Positions 22,075-34,504 are shown, counted from the stretch's first letter. The stretch: 64,000 bases of DNA from Acanthosepion esculentum (GCA_964036315.1 OZ038479.1:59361746-59425745), one strand, 5' to 3'. Made by a program: numbers and translations. Notes: a model not told the origin generated them from the letters alone.

Positions 22075-22575
22075 ATGTCAGTTCGTTTCGCGTGTGTGTT
22101 TTTCGTAATTGTTGTTGTGTCAGAGTGAGTGCGTGGGATGGATGAATAGTCCCGCATCGATTTCGTCAAGTTAACTGATATTTCTTCAGCCACATTTAAG
22201 GTTTGTGGAGGTTTTTATTACTAACATAATTTTGTTTAGTTTTTGTAAAATAGATATTCATATTGTACATACACATTGGGGATATTTTTTTAATTTGTTG
22301 TTTTTCTTCCCCTCCCCCCACAGACGACGATTTGTACATATGGGGTCTAGTTTAGGATTTTCATTGAGACAAGAGGTATTTTGGTGAATGTAGTAAGAAA
22401 GGTAAGTATGTATGTGTTGTTTTGGTGCAAGGAATATTGTTTGTATGATTGGGTCAGTGGTTGTGGCTAGCTAAGTTTTAAATTAAGATAGATAATGACC
22501 GTCCTTTCCCCTTTCTAGGCCTTGTGCCACATGTTCTGTGCTTTTATACAGAAATAAATAAAAGAGTAATAATGT
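22075..22575 (+). CDS. Candidate small three-exon gene, ~37-residue secreted-type product
   Basis: Exon 1 from ATG 22075 codes for MSVRFACVFFVIVVVS, a signal-peptide-like hydrophobic start, and ends at 22124 before a GTGAGT donor. The 199-base intron has ttactaac (22212-22219) and a strong pyrimidine tract ending cccccacag (22323). Exon 2 (22324-22401) keeps the frame across the junction and adds ~20 residues with Arg-Arg at its start, then stop 22385-22387. It ends at gtaagtatg. A second intron of 117 bases ends ctttctag (22518). Exon 3 carries AATAAA at 22553 and 22557. The splice signals are seen; expression, the join and any function are inference. It could instead be a noncoding RNA or the 5' exons of another transcript. 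No homologue is recognised. Confidence 0.35.
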
Positions 22576-23429
22576 ATTATTTGTTAATTAGCGAGTCTGA
22601 TTGATCATTACGAGTTACTTCGGTCTTCACGGAGTGCCCAAAATTCAATTCTTATGAATATCTAATTCGTTGACTTGTTCACTTTAAAAAAGGAAAAGAA
22701 AATTTGCATCAACTACTTCACCAAGTCAAGAATTATTCTTTCATGCGATGTGTTCACTTAGAACAGAGGTTTCAAACACGCAACTCGCGGACTTTCTCCG
22801 GCCCTTCAGGGAACCATTTATTTTTCTTTGTGATCAAGATTTCCTTCAAATTTTAAAAAGTTTTAAAAGTTTGTACTTATTCCCTTCCATAATTTTGAAG
22901 GAGTAGTATTGAGTTTGACCTACCAACCAAAATGCAAACAGACAATTTGAGGTCAGCAGATACTATTCTAGTTCCTTTCCAGGAGGAAATAGAATACAAC
23001 TTTACCTCCCCACCATCAGCTACCTAACGAGTGGTTATATATTTTGCGAACATACCTCTGTCTCTTTATTTTTTTTCTTTTATAAGGAGAAATATATATC
23101 AACTCATTAAAAGCTGACTCAATTTGAAAATTTTCACCGCTCCTACCATAATGTGATGTAAAAAACTAATTTAAATATGAGTTTCTTTCTATACAAGTGG
23201 GTTCCCTCTGTTGTTGATGCCTCCACTAAGTCAACAAAGGACGCGTTAGAAAGAATATTTAGTCAAGTGTAAATTAAATCCTATCTGAAAAAAACGCCAG
23301 AAATGTAAAAATAAAACCTTACGAAAGGCTATGAGTTCGATAATAAAGAATTTTATCATTTATGTTTAGTTTCAACTAAATTTTCTTTAACCTTAACCAA
23401 GAGTTTAAGAATATTTTTTTCATGAAGGA
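22576..23429. other. No gene recognised
   Basis: At 22766-22810 a phrase cagaggtttcaaac followed by a GC-rich ctcgcgg...ccggccc recalls hAT-type transposon ends, but no partner end was found. 23.28-23.42 kb resembles 18.82-18.93 kb (aaatgtaaaaataaaa, attttctttaacc). The remainder is AT-rich. Confidence 0.4.
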
Positions 23430-23745
23430 TTTGAAATACAAGGGACCAAACCTTGTCTTACACCGTATCATCGCGTTCATCTAACATTGTCCGATTGCGA
23501 AATATTGTCTTAAACAAAAAAGTAATTTTGTGTTTTTCCATTTCTAAATTCTTTACTCGTTTCATTCCTTTTAACTTGGACATTATTATATATGAACTGA
23601 ATGAACAATGCGATAATTGGGCAGGCTGACAGAGAAATCTCATCAAAATCATTTGAACAGAAAGAAAAAAAATCGTATTGCTTTGTTTTTCTCATTGAAT
23701 TTTCTGGTTTGAAGGTAAGTGGAAGAATGCAGAATTATGATAAAA
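23430..23745 (+). repeat. Exon-1-like repeat, copy B
   Basis: Same block as copy A, starting at the hairpin phrase (atacaagggaccaaaccttg) and ending at a strong donor gaagGTAAGTGG (GT at 23715), followed by the shared intron start gaattcgttatttaattgat. If it is a 5' exon, the nearest downstream zinc-finger acceptor is at 35435, giving an ~11.7 kb intron into which the Copia element inserted. Antisense ORFs at 23458-23695 are shadows. Confidence 0.6.
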
Positions 23746-23771
23746 AAGAAAGAATTCGTTATTTAATTGAT

Positions 23772-23804
23772 CTCTCTCTCTCTCTCTCTCTCCCCCCCCC
23801 CCAG
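23772..23804. repeat. (CT)n microsatellite with C run
   Basis: About 11 CT units followed by about 10 C, in the intron-like sequence after copy B. Confidence 0.95.
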
Positions 23805-24699
23805 GTGTCCTTTATTTTTACCAAGACAAAAAAAAAAAAAAAATACAGTTTATCTTCTCAGAAACTGTACTTGTCCACTGAATTTTTGGTAATCTAAGGT
23901 TTAAAATGAAAAAAGCATTCTTGAAGATTTCATTTTAGCTTTAACTGAAAGCTAAAGGATTAAAATATTCTGGTGTATTTCAAATAAAAATTATATAGAT
24001 CGGAATCTCAACTTTTTGGCTGATTTCAGAAAATCTTCTTAAAAGCAACCATTTTCTTAATTTTAAGAAATTTGTAAACAAAACAAAATTAAAAATCTTC
24101 CAAAAATAAAGTATGTATTTGTGACACATTATTTGAATAAAATTAGCAAATTTATGGTTAAATTCTGATTTGAATTCATTGAATAAAAAATAGTATTCAA
24201 ACATTTAACGACGGGTCCTATCTTTCTCATGTCTTTATTGACGTTATCGATAAGTTACGAGGTGCTGACAGCTAGTATGGATGACCAGAATTGACATAAA
24301 TTTACGAAATCTAAGTGAGCGCATCTTTTTTTTTTACCTGCCTAGTAATTTTTACAAATGAACATATTTTCAGCAATTATCTGATATTTTATTGACTTTT
24401 AGTTACGTTTGAAGCTGCTTTGAATTTAAAATAATATAAAATATTCTTAGATTAATTTTAAAATTTAATAACTGAGATGAAATACCATGATAGAGGTAAA
24501 AATCAATAATTTATGAAATGTTATCATGAGGGTTATTTTATTAAATTTTTATAGTACTTTAAATTTTATTATTAATGACATAATTGTCTAAACTTTTATT
24601 ATCTTAACCCAGTACTCTAAACAATATTTAAAAGGAATTGCTATGGGTAATGTTGAAAAGACTTTCAGAAATATTTTGTGGCCCTGAAAAGGGCAGTTT
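23805..24699. other. AT-rich DNA, no gene recognised
   Basis: Low-complexity AT-rich sequence. A phrase near 23.91-23.98 kb (attcttgaagatttcattttagctttaa...) is found inverted near 62.09-62.17 kb. Confidence 0.5.
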
Positions 24700-24717
24700 T
24701 TATTTTCCATTGCCTCT

Positions 24718-26370
24718 TCATTCATCACCATTGCTGGGCAGATTTTTTAAATAAAAGTCCTGCATAACATAGTCAGTGCCAACTTTGTATTTGATCAATT
24801 TATAGTAGTCAGCTACATCATTGAGATATGAAATTGTATAAAATGGATTTGCAAAACTAAATGTTGTAGCTAACATAATCACAGTTGACACCATCAATTG
24901 TCCAAATATGACTGATTGTATGCCCAACTATGAGCCTATTGAGTATTTAATGCACAGTTGGGATACCCAAAAGCCAAAGAAGAAACTGACAGATCTTTCC
25001 ATTCTTTTACATTTTTCTGGATCAAGGCGCTTCTCCTTTTTGCAGCTGGACATCTTTAGCATTGATTCTTCTACTAATTTCTTCATTGACTTCTTGTTGC
25101 TGCATCTTCTTCATCCCAGTCTTCTGTTTGCCATACATCAGTGCCAACTGTGTATGTTCCTGGAACTGCTCAGCATCCAGATCATCAATGAATTTCCTTA
25201 CTTGATTCCACTTGGCTTTGATGACATCACTTATGCTTAATACATAAGCATTAGGCACAGGCATCTCACAAAATTCACCGATGATGCTTTCAGCTCGCAT
25301 GGTGTGCTGCTTCAGCAATGTTAAGATTGACTTGGAAGTAGCCTCAACCATACTGAATAATTTTGCATACTGCCTGCTTAAAGCTTCCACGATCCCTTTT
25401 ATCAGTTATCATTTGTCAAAATAAGAGTACATTGGTTGGGGCAATCAGTAGGGACTCCATCACTTTCTTTGGTAATGTATTTCCAAAGAAATCCTCTATG
25501 GAGTCAAAAATAGACATGGGGTCCTTGGTGAGAACCTTCAGATTGTCAAGGGGGGTCATTGACAATGTTCATAGTGTCAGTGGGGTCTCTCTGGGTATTT
25601 ACACTGGTGTAGAAGGTACTCCTAGCAACTTTCTTATGACTCCTAGCACTTGCCTCTCAACGATTGCAACAAATATTTACAGAAGCTGCTATGTTGTGAT
25701 GATCTTATTTGTTGAGGAAAGTCACAAGACAAATTGTTTGCATTGTTCGAAAATAGGAAAGTAAGTTTCACCTAGATGAAAAATTACATGCAACCGATTC
25801 CTTTGGAATCTAGTGATATTAAACCATGGAAGACCTTGTTGTTCAATAAAGGTCCACAATTTCGAAATAAAGCCTAATTTATCACTATATCTAAGAGAAC
25901 TCATGGATACAAGAATTCGCCATGCTAGACACTCACTCAGATTTGTAGTTCCCTCGCAATCCCTCAGGACTTTCCTCATCTTTGTTGCAACTGTTTCTGA
26001 TGAATGCAAATTGCAGTACATTTTCACGAGTTTCACCTGCCACTCCTTTTCCAATAATGAAACTGTTGGATGGTTGACAGGAGCCTGGTCTGTTAAACAG
26101 GATTTGATTTTTAAAAGTTTGAGTTTTAAACAGGCATCAACACTTATGTCAGCAAACAGTGAACCTACTTTAGCTAAGTTGTTGATGCAGTCACAAATAT
26201 GCTGTTTGTGGTCCATCGCAATCCCTCCAGGAAGATGTTCCAGTGACAAAAGATGGGAGGATAATGGTGTTGTCAATACCATGTGGTTTCCATCTTGTGT
26301 CATAGTTGAAAACTAAAGTGCAGTTTTCTGCACTTTGTACATCATCGAACGTCATCACATCTGAAAGAAA
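24718..26370 (-). pseudogene. Transposon-type protein, family unnamed, broken in several frames
   Basis: Minus-strand frames from 26.37 kb: LGFLSDVMTFDDVQSAENC, then (26303-25722) a 193-codon frame with MDHKQHICDCINNLAK, CLTDQAPVNHPTVSLLEKEW, YCNLHSSETVATKMRKVL, and ending RNRLHVIFHLGETYF. Later frames give NDPLDNLKVLTKDPMSIFDS (~25.5 kb) and a 122-codon helical segment (25390-25022). I recall similar block orders (TDRxxVNH; N-C-N-x-H; NRFHVLFHLAG) in uncharacterised, transposon-like invertebrate proteins, but cannot name the superfamily; an RNase H-like transposase fold is only a guess. A related scrap is at 9.26 kb. Frameshifts and stops make it a pseudogene. + strand ORFs at 25363 and 25813 are antisense. 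Confidence 0.55.
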
Positions 26371-28735
26371 GCCAAGCTCCCCAATGTTCCATGGACAATA
26401 TTTTCAAAACAGATATTAACAGTCCAAAAAACATGAGAAGCAGTAACTCCATTTAAAAGACAGTCATAATGGAGTTTCCTGCTAACAAAAAGATGGGAAA
26501 TTTTTTTTTTTATTATTATTTTAATTTTTACCCATTGATAATTTTTTTTGTTTTTCTGTGTCAACAGTTAAAATATGTTCGAAAATGATCCATATTTCTT
26601 GAGAATTTTTTCAAAAATATGGCCACATAGAATCTGCTCTCCACGGTTTAACTTTATACATTGGTAATTTTTTAATATTTCTTTTATAGTCACCATCTAA
26701 AAGTTAAAAAATTAAAATAAAGTTAAGTAAGAAAAACACATTGATTTGGAAAAATTTTTATAATAATTAAAATATTCTGCAATCAATACTAACTAATTAC
26801 TAAACATTTGCTAAAACATTTAACACTTTATTAAGTAATTAACGTTCAGTCAATTTTGTCACATGAAGCACACATTTTTAATCTTCTATTTTCTTCAATA
26901 CAAGAAAATCAGTGTTGAAAATTAAGTTTACAACACCAATTTTTTGTATTGTTTTCGATGAAAACTATTCACAGTTAATTAAAATGAGAAAACTAATTTC
27001 AATTATGAATGGAATAAAGTATTAAAATAACTTCAAATAAAAAATTACAGTGCATCAGATGACACTTAAATCATGTGACCTTTTAAGGATTATGTCATGT
27101 ATAGCTTCCCATAAATAGAAATTGGGAATGTTTATACACTAAAATTTTTTTTTTTTTTAAATATTATGGTAGGTTATTGTTATGAGCGTTTCAATTTTTG
27201 TTCCATAAATCTACTTTTCATTTAACAATATCACCAAACTGACACCTTAAGAAGCAATGCAGATTTTTAAATGAATTTTTAATATAAATTATTTAATTAA
27301 AATTTTAAAAAAATGAAAACAATTCTTGTAAAAATAAATTATTCATTGAAAAATTTTCTTCTTAGTGTTCTTAATAAATTTTATTTATCAAAGCTTTTCT
27401 AATTAAATAATGTCATAGTTTTATTGCATTTTTTATTTTACAATTCAGAGCATATTTTCAATGAAAAGTGTAAATGTTTTACAAAAAAATTGATGATTTA
27501 CTTTCTCCATGGAGTCCAGCTTTTAACTAATAAAAAAAAATTGAATATTTAAAAATTAAGTTTGAATATGGGTATCTCTGGAAATACTCTAATTACAAGA
27601 TCTATTTTTACAGATCTTAAATTTGAATGTTTATTACAATCTCTGAAGCATTTCTATTTTTAAAACAGTTTTTTAATATGCCAAAAATAGGTATTAAAAA
27701 TGTTTCCGGCAAAAGTATGGAGGCACAATTCAGAAATAATGTCCCATGTTTTAAGAGTTCTTCCTCCTGATAGCAAGGGTCCAGCCTCATAAATTGGGTT
27801 GATTTTGTTCTGGCTAGCATGTATCAAATGCTCTGACTGACATTGTCATATTTTCAAAATTTTAATTTTCTTTCTTTTACATATTTCACAAAATATTTTC
27901 TTTTCATTTTTTAAATATAATCAATTTTTTCTTTTTCAGTGAGAGACATACTGAAATTATTAATTTTTTTTCTTTTTTAGATTCAATTATAGGGACAGAA
28001 ACCTAAAAACATATCAATAAAATATTAAACTTTTGAAAGTATTTAATTTTTAAGAATTGCTTTATAATCTAAATAAGCTGGTTCACTTTCAATTCAAAAA
28101 TACTGTCCTTTCGTCCGATAAATTGCCCTGACATTAATTGTCGATACATTAACATTTTCAATTCACACCTCCAAAACCAATCACCACAGTTAAACATGCT
28201 TCTTTTATTTCCAACTAAATTTTTTCTGCTAAAAAATTAAGTAATGTTTGTTTCCAATTACATTAAGTATACTTTAAATTTTCTAATTTTCCTAAAATAA
28301 CTTTTGAAAAAAGTATAATTGAGTTTTACAAGATTTTGAAATGGAGAATTTCACTTTTGTTTACAAAGTTATCAAAAATAGCTGACATGATCAATTTTAT
28401 GTAAATTTTGCTGACTCATAAAAACAAGGTTTTTAGCTAAAATTTCGGAGTTGCTTTTAAAAAATATTCAAAAAAACTACAACTCATTTTTTGAAGATCA
28501 TAAAATAAAAAATAAAAAGATTTTTGACTTAAAAAAAAATTTTTTTCATGACTTTTTTCATTTGTTTTATTTTAATTATAATAATTTATTTTATATATAA
28601 AGTACAGTGTATGTGTGTGTGCACGTCCACACCCACTGGTCTGATTTCAATGATTCATAGCTCATTCAAAAGCTCTAGAAAAGTTAGGTGCAGGGAACAA
28701 TTTTCATTGAGCTCAGACTCAGGGTTCAGATGAGT
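26371..28735. other. AT-rich DNA with dispersed repeats, no gene recognised
   Basis: Contains dispersed repeat copies at 27.30-27.54 kb (aaaacaattcttgtaaaa; attgatgatttactttctcc), shared with 9.4, 40.3 and 47.4 kb. Small ORFs (26355-26564, 27617-27820) show no motif. Confidence 0.5.
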
Positions 28736-29382
28736 TGTGACACAAGGTCATTTTTTTTTTTAGGTGGGGAGCTGAGTGCATACACCAGGGCTAAGAACAA
28801 AAATTGCCCGCGGCCCCCGCAACCATCAGTTGTGCTGGCCTTGGTGCAAGCACCAATCCCACTCTCTGGTACAATGAGAGGGCATGGCCTTGGGCAGCTG
28901 TTCACCAGGGCTTGGCACCTCTCAGTATAATTTTCCTCAGTTCCCACTCTGTCCTTTAACAGAGCCACCCCTGAATGCACTCTGCCCAAAGACAGGGACA
29001 CAACTGAGAGATGATAAATGAAAGAGTAATTTACACATGGTATTTACTCTGTCCTCCCACTAGGACAAGATGTGACACAAGGTCTATTTTTAGGTGGGTA
29101 CCTGAGCACCTACACCTTGGACAGGAACAAAAATTCCCCTCAGCCCCTGCAACCGTCAGTTGCGCTGGCTCAGTGCTCACACCGAGTCCTCCCTCTGGTG
29201 CAATGGGAGGGCATGGACTTGAGCAGCTGTACCTCAGGGCTGGGCACCTCTCAGTATTATTTTCCTCAGTTGCCCCTCTGTCCTCTGCCAGAGTAGCCCC
29301 TGAATGCACTCTGCCCAACGACAGAGACACAACTGAGAGATGATAAATTGGACGTGAAATTACTGAAAAGAGTAATTTACAC
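28736..29382. repeat. GC-rich ~300 bp unit in tandem duplicate
   Basis: Units at 28736-29037 and 29071-29382, offset 335 bp, agree over their length: tgtgacacaaggtc, acaggaacaaaaattcccc/agaacaaaaattgcccg, gggcatgg, ggcacctctcagtat, ctgaatgcactctgccca, acacaactgagagatgataaa, gagtaatttacaca. Minus-strand frames read similar peptides in both units (VSLSLGRVHSGxxL), but with no known domain; I cannot tell whether this is coding or an LTR/SINE fragment. Base composition is clearly richer in GC than the surroundings. Confidence 0.85.
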
Positions 29383-30892
29383 ACTAAAAGCTCAATATCT
29401 GTATTATATATTATCTACTTCTTGGCAATATCACTATTCAGGTTTAACTAATTTGAATATTGATTTTAAAAAAGTTTATTTCATTAATTAACTGTCCTTC
29501 ATTACTGTTCTTTTATTCGAGGATTGTTTCGATTTTCATATAAAAAATAGTTCTGTTTAGGAATATCGTCTTGTATAGTGCATAAAAGTGTTTGACATTT
29601 GCATTTTACTTGGCCTTCAACAAGTTGGTATCTATTTGTAAAACTTTCCTTAACTATAACAAACCAATGAAATAATCCTTTGAAATTTTTGTTTAAAAGA
29701 TTTCAAGTAGTGAATATATCTTAGTTTACGAAGTGATAGCAAGTGGGTGAAGCCTGCTAGTAATATATAAATCTTTTTAAAAATTCTGCATTACTTTCAT
29801 CAGGTTAGGTGATATTGTTATTAAGTTAAAACTATATTTACTAATCAAAAATTGAAAATCTTAATACAGGTCATTTTGTACCAAGATTTTTAAAGTAATT
29901 TTTAATATTTTTTATCTTTATAAAATATTATGTAACAGGCTCATTTTTTAAAGTATAGTCAAACATACATGACATATCCGAAAATAGGAGTGATGACTAT
30001 AGTAAATTTAAAGTCAGAATTCCTAAAATTAGATTATGGAGAATATTTTCTAACATTTACTGAGTACTTAAAAATTATATAAAAAAATGTTTTTCACATC
30101 ATTTTAAATTATGTTTTACAGATAAAGACTCCATAGAACAACAATCATTATGACATCACCTGTCAACACCTTGTCTGTTGCGTAAAACATGGCAGTGTTG
30201 GTTAAAACTACAGCTACTGTTTTGTTTTAAAAATATATTTATGTGCTATTTTAAACTTAAAGTAAATAATATTTTTTTCAAAATCAGATTAATTATACAT
30301 TAAATCAGCTAATATTCCTCAAATAAAGTTTCAGAAAAGTATATTTTATTTTTTGAAATTTTTTAATACAGAAAATTACATTGCAATGAATGATGATTTT
30401 TTTAAAAAAGGGCACTAATCAGCTATTTTAGAAAAAATTTTAAAAAATCAATTCCAATCAATATAATTTGTGTTTGAAATGTATTTGGCTTACTGGAAAT
30501 AGTAAATTTAATCCTTTAGTTTACAATTAAAGATAAAATGAAAGCTTCAAGAAATCTTTTTCATTTATAAAACTTCATTTTAAACCTTATGTATCAAAAA
30601 CTAGTGGAGATACCTTTTTTAAAATGATGAAAAATTATGGCATAAAAAATATTTTTTTAGCTTGATGTCATTAAGATGTTCACTCAGTAGCGCCTCATCT
30701 GTTTTTGAGATTCTCACTTTGACAGACAAAAAGACATTTAAAAAGACAAATTGTTGTATGATAACAGTTTAATTTGCAAATGGTAGGTGAAATGAACTAT
30801 TGAAAAAATATTATTTTTGATAAAAAGAAAGTCACAGTTCATTTTTAAAAACTAAATCTTTATTTAAACTCATTTTTTAGCAAATGTGTACC
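29383..30892. repeat. AT-rich interspersed repeat region
   Basis: 29.82-30.47 kb is the second copy of the family at 19.69-20.45 kb, including the closing aaaagggcactaatcagct phrase. No gene. It ends at the Copia element. Confidence 0.65.
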
Positions 30893-31112
30893 TAAATAAT
30901 AAATTGTTGTGTTTGCCATATTAAAAGTGGAATAAGGGTAAGAAGATGTGTGGAAATGAGTAAAAGTGGCCAGAGGAAGATAATACACGTGCTTACAAAA
31001 AGGGAGTAATATTATGTTACAGAAGAGTAAAATGTCAAGGAGATACTTGTTTGAGTTATTGAATGTGGTCATATTTTTCTCAATATTGATTCTATAAACA
31101 TGAGAGTAAAAC
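30893..31112 (-). repeat. Copia 3' LTR (degenerate)
   Basis: The outer part (30.90-31.05 kb) matches 35.138-35.255 kb in direct orientation: gccatattaaaagtg, aaataagggtaag, tgcttacaraaa, aggagtaaaatgt-like. The pair flanks the pol-like sequence between, as LTRs should. Confidence 0.7.
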
Positions 31113-31114
31113 AT

Positions 31115-34100
31115 AAGCTTAAAATCCAAACAAAAGTCCCTTGAAGTTTTCCAATTTTGCTTTTGTTACTGGTTTGCTCATCACATCAGAGAACTTATCT
31201 TTAGTTGCACAATAGATCATTTCTGTATTACTGTTGTGTAGAGCATTTCAGATGAAGTGGTATTTCATGTCAATATGCTTACACCTCTCTTGGTGTACAG
31301 GGTCTTTAGGTAGTGCAGTTGTACCCTAATTCTTGCCAAATATTTTTGGTGGCTCATCCCTATGTTGAGAATACTTTCCATTTAACAATTGAATGAGATG
31401 TAGGCTTTCTTATGTAGTTTTTTCCAGCACCATGTATTCAGCTTTACATGTGGATAATGCAACCGTACGCTACTTCTTTGATTTCCATGATATAGTTTGG
31501 CCATCTTTGGTTAAGCCAAAATAATACCAAGTTGTACTATGTCTACACCACTGTATACCATGAGTTCAATTCAACGTTTTTCTTGTAGCTTAGTTTGTAT
31601 TGAGATGTATCTTTTACATATGTGAGCACATGTTTGACTATTTTCCAATGCTGGTCATATGGCTCAGATACTGTGAAAATTTACCAACAGTACAGCTCAA
31701 ATCTGGTCTAGTTCAGGTCATTAGGTAGATTGAACTACTGACTGCTTCACGTTTTTTTCTGGGATCAACAGGATCACCAGTGTTACTGAAGTCTACCTTT
31801 TGTTCGCATAGAGTTGCCCTTGATTTGCAGTTTAACATATCAACCCTTTCTACTATCTTCATCACATACCATTCCTGGCTCATTTTGACAGATACTTGTG
31901 TTACATCAAAGTCTATAACTAGGAAATGATTCATTTTTCAAAGTTCTTTCATTTTAAATTCTGATATTAGCATCCTCTTAAAATCATTAGGTGAATTTAT
32001 GTTGTCAGATGCAAGAATCAAATCATCAACCCAGCATATGACAATTATTCTTCCTTTATGATTGTGCTTAATCGGTGATCTGCAAAATCATTTCTGGTAA
32101 GGTTGTCATGTATCATTTTGTTACAATTTCTGCCTGATTGTTTTCGACCGTAAAATGATTTGTTCAATTTGTAAACTGGTCTCTTGTTTGTATCTGTCCT
32201 TACTTGTACCATGATTTGCGTTAAGACACGTACTGGAAAACAAATAAAACAAGTAGACAAGTAAACCTTTTCTCTTACTGCAGACATTACATCTGCAGTA
32301 AGAGAAAACGTTTACTTGTCTACTTGTTTTATTTGACTGAATCCTCTGGTGACAAATTTTGCTTTATATTTTTCTGATGAATGTGGATTTTCTTTAACTG
32401 TGTAAACCTATCTACCGCTTATTTCCTTTTTGCCTCCTGGTAAATGTGTCAGTTCAGAAACATCCTTCTCCTTCAAGGTTCTATTTCTTCCCATTTTCCC
32501 TCAATCCAACAATGTGCCTTCACGCAGTTCACAGCTTCTTCATAAGTTTGTGGCACACCACATACAGCTTTATAACAGTAATCGATATTAATTCCTGGTC
32601 GCTGTCATCTTCAGCACTTATTTTATAATCCCTTAAGTACTGAGGAGCTCTCCTTTCTCTATCAGGATATCACCAAATATGGCTATCGTTCTTGGTCTGT
32701 GTTGCCTTCATCATCAAATATTTTGTTTTGTGGGTCTAGGATTTCTACTGATTTATAATTATGTATATATCTCTTTTGATGAAAATCATTATCATTTGAT
32801 AAATCAGTTTGGGTTTGCTGATCAATGACATTAGTAACAAACTTTACCTGCTTATGTTTAAGGATCTTCCTACTTTCAGGATAGTAGACTAGTTATGAAG
32901 GGCTGTCCCTGTCATATCCAACAAATATTCCTTTTTGGCATTTTTTTTCTGCAGATGTTTATAGGCATAACATGCTGATCCAAAAATATTCATTTTTGAG
33001 AGGTTAGGCTTCCTCCCTGTTATCTACCTCAGACAGTTATTAAAAAATCTGTTGTGGATAACTGCAGATGTTCTGACAGCATAGGTCTGTAAGGCTTTGG
33101 GCAAGTTACTGTCAAATGATCATGCACCTGGCCATTTCAAATAGAGCTCACCAGTTTCTTTCAGCTGTTCCCTTTTGGTGAGGTGGTTATGGTTTCAAGG
33201 TCACATGTCTTATATTGTTTTCACTGAGTAATATCTGAAAGTCATTGGATTTAAATTTGGATGTGTTGTCACGTATTAAAGATTTGATTTTGCCATAGGG
33301 GACAGCATCTGCAATAAATTTTTAAGTAACAGTGTCACTTTTATTTCTAAAAAATATACAATCACTGCATGGACAAATCATTAATAAATGTTATGGTATA
33401 TTTGTATCCATTTATGTCTGTTGGTTGTATAGGGCCTTCTAAGTCTGTGTACCAGTTCAAAAACTGATGCTGCATGTGTCAGATTGTCTGTTTCTACTCT
33501 GGGAAAATTTCCCTGAGTACATATCTCACAGTCTTTGTTATGAGTACCAATTTTCCCTTTAATTCTCATCCTCTCAATTGCATTTGGTCATTTTGTGATA
33601 TCATTGCAGTTGCAGTGATCAAGTATTTTGTGCCATATATGGATATCATAACACCTTTGGCAACTGTCTTATGTATTATTATCTGCATTCATTAAATAAT
33701 AAAGTCTGTTGGGATGGGTGTTTTAAATTTGGAACCACTCCTGTGTATCAGTTCATTTATATTTTCATTAAAAATTACTGTTGCTTCACTTGTTGTTGCA
33801 GCCTTAACAGTAATGTTATGTACAGTGGCATTTTCACTGATACTGTCACATGATTTCCATCAGCCTCTAGCAGGCATATTTTAGTGTCACCACATCACTA
33901 ATTTTTGTTTCATCAGCCAGCTCCATATAATGGTTTCTGGTTGGAATGCAATGTCATAACTTTTAAATTTCTTTATATCATTAATGATATGTAAAGTAGC
34001 CCCTGCATCAACCATTAGTCCTTTAGGTAGGACAGTCTTTTGTGGGTAGTCATTTATTTTAAATGCAAATGAGCTTTCCTCTTAATGATGTCTCTTCTTT

Positions 34101-34496
34101 TATAACAACAAGAGTCCCTTTTATGGGTTGTGTTCTTGCACCAATATCTCTGCACTTTGTAATTATTTGGATATACTGTCACTTCCACCACACACAAAAA
34201 AAAAGAAATCAACTTTATGACATTGTTGTCACTCAAATTACTATGGTATCTGGGGTATTTTCAAAATTCTGAAGTTGGGTTTTGATTTCCAAAAGTGTTA
34301 ACTCTTTACTGCTATGAGTTACATAAACGGAAAATGGATTAAAGTTTTCCAGTAAACATTCCAAAACCATAGTAATAATTAAACTATCACTTAATGTTTC
34401 TCTAGCATTTCTCAGTGCTGTTAAAGTTGTTTCTGTCCTTATAATGTAGTCAGTAATAATTTTGTTACAATCCTTTTTCAGTGACGTTAATTCCAT
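31115..34496 (-). pseudogene. Ty1/Copia gag-pol relic
   Basis: Minus-strand domains in Copia order. Gag helix (34496-34233, MELTSLKKDCNKIITDYI). Decayed knuckle YWCKNTTHKRDSC (~34.15 kb). Protease GLMVDAGATLHIIND (~34.0 kb, D-A-G for D-S-G). Pre-integrase DCEICTQGN (~33.53 kb) and integrase with GTAERNW (~33.17 kb). Integrase C-terminal KGIFVGYDRDSPS (~32.9 kb). RT with VYKLNKSFYGRKQSGRNCNK (~32.15 kb) and KIVERVDMLNCKSRATLCEQ (~31.83 kb). RNase H ALSTCKAEYMVLEKT (~31.45 kb), RCKHIDMKYHF (~31.27 kb) and KPVTKAKLENFKGL (~31.15 kb). Copia elements replicate by reverse transcription in virus-like particles. Stops and shifts throughout make this copy inactive. It split the DNA just upstream of zinc-finger gene 2. 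Confidence 0.85.
32241..32335. repeat. 95 bp hairpin inside Copia RT
   Basis: Arms 32241-32284 and 32292-32335 are reverse complements with a single mismatch, around a 7-base centre. One arm is the original RT coding sequence and the other is an inverted local duplicate, interrupting the frame there. Confidence 0.93.
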
Positions 34497-34504
34497 ATCT
34501 TCTT

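Noticed and set aside
22766..22810. Possible hAT transposon terminus (cagaggtttcaaac followed by a GC-rich stretch)
   Set aside because: No inverted partner end, no 8 bp target duplication and no transposase were found nearby.
25363..26316. + strand ORFs of 133 and 167 codons
   Set aside because: The opposite strand carries the recognisable transposon-type protein; these frames have no known motif.
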